The notes beneath the pieces were generated by a model. That model ran no database searches, was not told the origin of the DNA, and worked only from the letters and a program-made list of their open reading frames with translations. A stretch of DNA of 31,897 nt from positions 1 to 31,897 of the forward strand of contig JAZSNH010000069.1 of assembly GCA_045536305.1 (NCBI GenBank), given 5' to 3'. Position 1 is the first letter of the stretch. Each line of letters starts with the position of its first letter. This document shows positions 31,402-31,897 of the stretch, piece after piece. The position numbers and the translations under genes were made by a program. The DNA comes from JAISGQ01 sp045536305. Its GTDB lineage: Bacteria > Bacillota > Clostridia > Oscillospirales > Acutalibacteraceae.

Positions 31402-31897
31402 TTATATTTCACAGTATGCTTTGAGTATTGCAAGGCCTGTTTTTCCGCTTTTTTCAGGATGGAACTGCGTTCCGAACACATTGCCGTTCTGGACTGCAGC
31501 AGTCAGCTCTGCGCCATACTCGGTGGTAGCGGTGGTGTTTGCCTCGCAGTGAGCTGCGGCGAAGGAATGGACAAAGTAAACACAGTCGCCTTCACTTAAA
31601 TATTTGAATATCGGGCTTTCGTTCTTAAATTTCAGTGCGTTCCAGCCGATGTGAGGAACCTTGTATTCAGCAGGGATGATCGGCTTTATTGGCTCAACCG
31701 TGCCCGAAACCAGACCCAAGCCGTCATGCTCGCCGTATTCAAGGCTTTTATCAAAAAGCATCTGCATTCCGAGGCATATTCCGAGCAGCGGCTTTCCCTC
31801 TGCGGCAAGCTCCTTGACTATAATGTCAAGTCCGCTTTCCTTAAGCTTTAATGCTGCATCGGCAAATGCGCCGACACCCGGAAGAATAAGTCTGTCA
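31402..31897 (-). CDS. hisH: Imidazole glycerol phosphate synthase glutaminase subunit, 5' part missing
   Basis: Produces ammonia from glutamine for HisF. The frame is open to the window edge and covers about 165 residues; about 35-40 N-terminal residues lie outside. LPGVGAF precedes the oxyanion region; PLLGICLGMQ carries the catalytic Cys; YFVHSF and FGTQFHPEKS contain the His and Glu of the triad. GWNALK is also typical. There are 62 bases between its stop and the hisA start, with no terminator, and the his genes are one operon that extends beyond the right edge. Confidence 0.97.
   Translation of the reverse strand, partial: DRLILPGVGAFADAALKLKESGLDIIVKELAAEGKPLLGICLGMQMLFDKSLEYGEHDGLGLVSGTVEPIKPIIPAEYKVPHIGWNALKFKNESPIFKYLSEGDCVYFVHSFAAAHCEANTTATTEYGAELTAAVQNGNVFGTQFHPEKSGKTGLAILKAYCEI

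Overview
The window looks like chromosomal sequence from an anaerobic Clostridia-type Firmicute, probably in the Ruminococcus/Oscillospiraceae neighbourhood. The evidence is AGGAGG-type ribosome binding sites, sigma-A promoters with strong -35 and -10 boxes, a T-box leader in front of pheST, DUF1836, DegV and Zur/ZnuACB genes, several short lipoproteins, and a moderate base composition rich in CTT, ATA and GCC codons. Genus-level placement is inference. No rRNA, tRNA, CRISPR array, integrase or insertion sequence was seen.

Layout. Positions 1-1209 hold nearly all of metK, whose first two thirds have a different codon style from the rest of the window. Next come a small membrane protein and a convergent acidic-repeat protein (1.2-2.2 kb). 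A SWIM-SNF2 ATPase and a TatD/amidohydrolase-2-like metal hydrolase follow (2.4-6.4 kb), then a small XRE regulator, prmA and a lipoprotein (6.4-8.4 kb). The stretch 8.4-13.4 kb has a MATE exporter and a DegV protein on the minus strand, a DUF1836 regulator on the plus strand, a 63-residue hypothetical and a second MATE exporter. At 13.5-16.5 kb lies the zur-znuA-znuC-znuB zinc-uptake operon, with a dyad operator beside the -10 box. A two-component system (16.5-18.5 kb) is divergent from a sugar-phosphate transferase, a CYTH-Maf fusion and three lineage-specific small proteins (18.7-21.9 kb). A T-box controls pheS-pheT and a small amphipathic protein (21.9-26.2 kb). Two lipoproteins (an Ig-like one and a beta-propeller one) occupy 26.3-28.9 kb, and the distal histidine operon hisH(partial)-hisA-hisF-hisIE runs leftward to 29.2 kb.

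How genes work together. ZnuA, ZnuC and ZnuB form one zinc importer, and Zur is the first gene of the same transcript, so the operon should repress itself when zinc is sufficient. HisH/HisF make IGP and AICAR from the product of HisIE and HisA. PheS/PheT form the tetrameric Phe-tRNA synthetase, controlled by uncharged tRNA-Phe.

Most notable: the CYTH-Maf fusion; two perfect hairpins whose right arm contains the next gene's ribosome binding site; the Zur operator layout; a Cys-rich tail on ZnuC; a MATE promoter bracketed by two dyads; an unexplained small protein in the T-box operon; and the compositional break inside metK, which could be recombination or an assembly chimera. I did not find a convincing wholly new multi-gene system; the candidates are small and regulatory.
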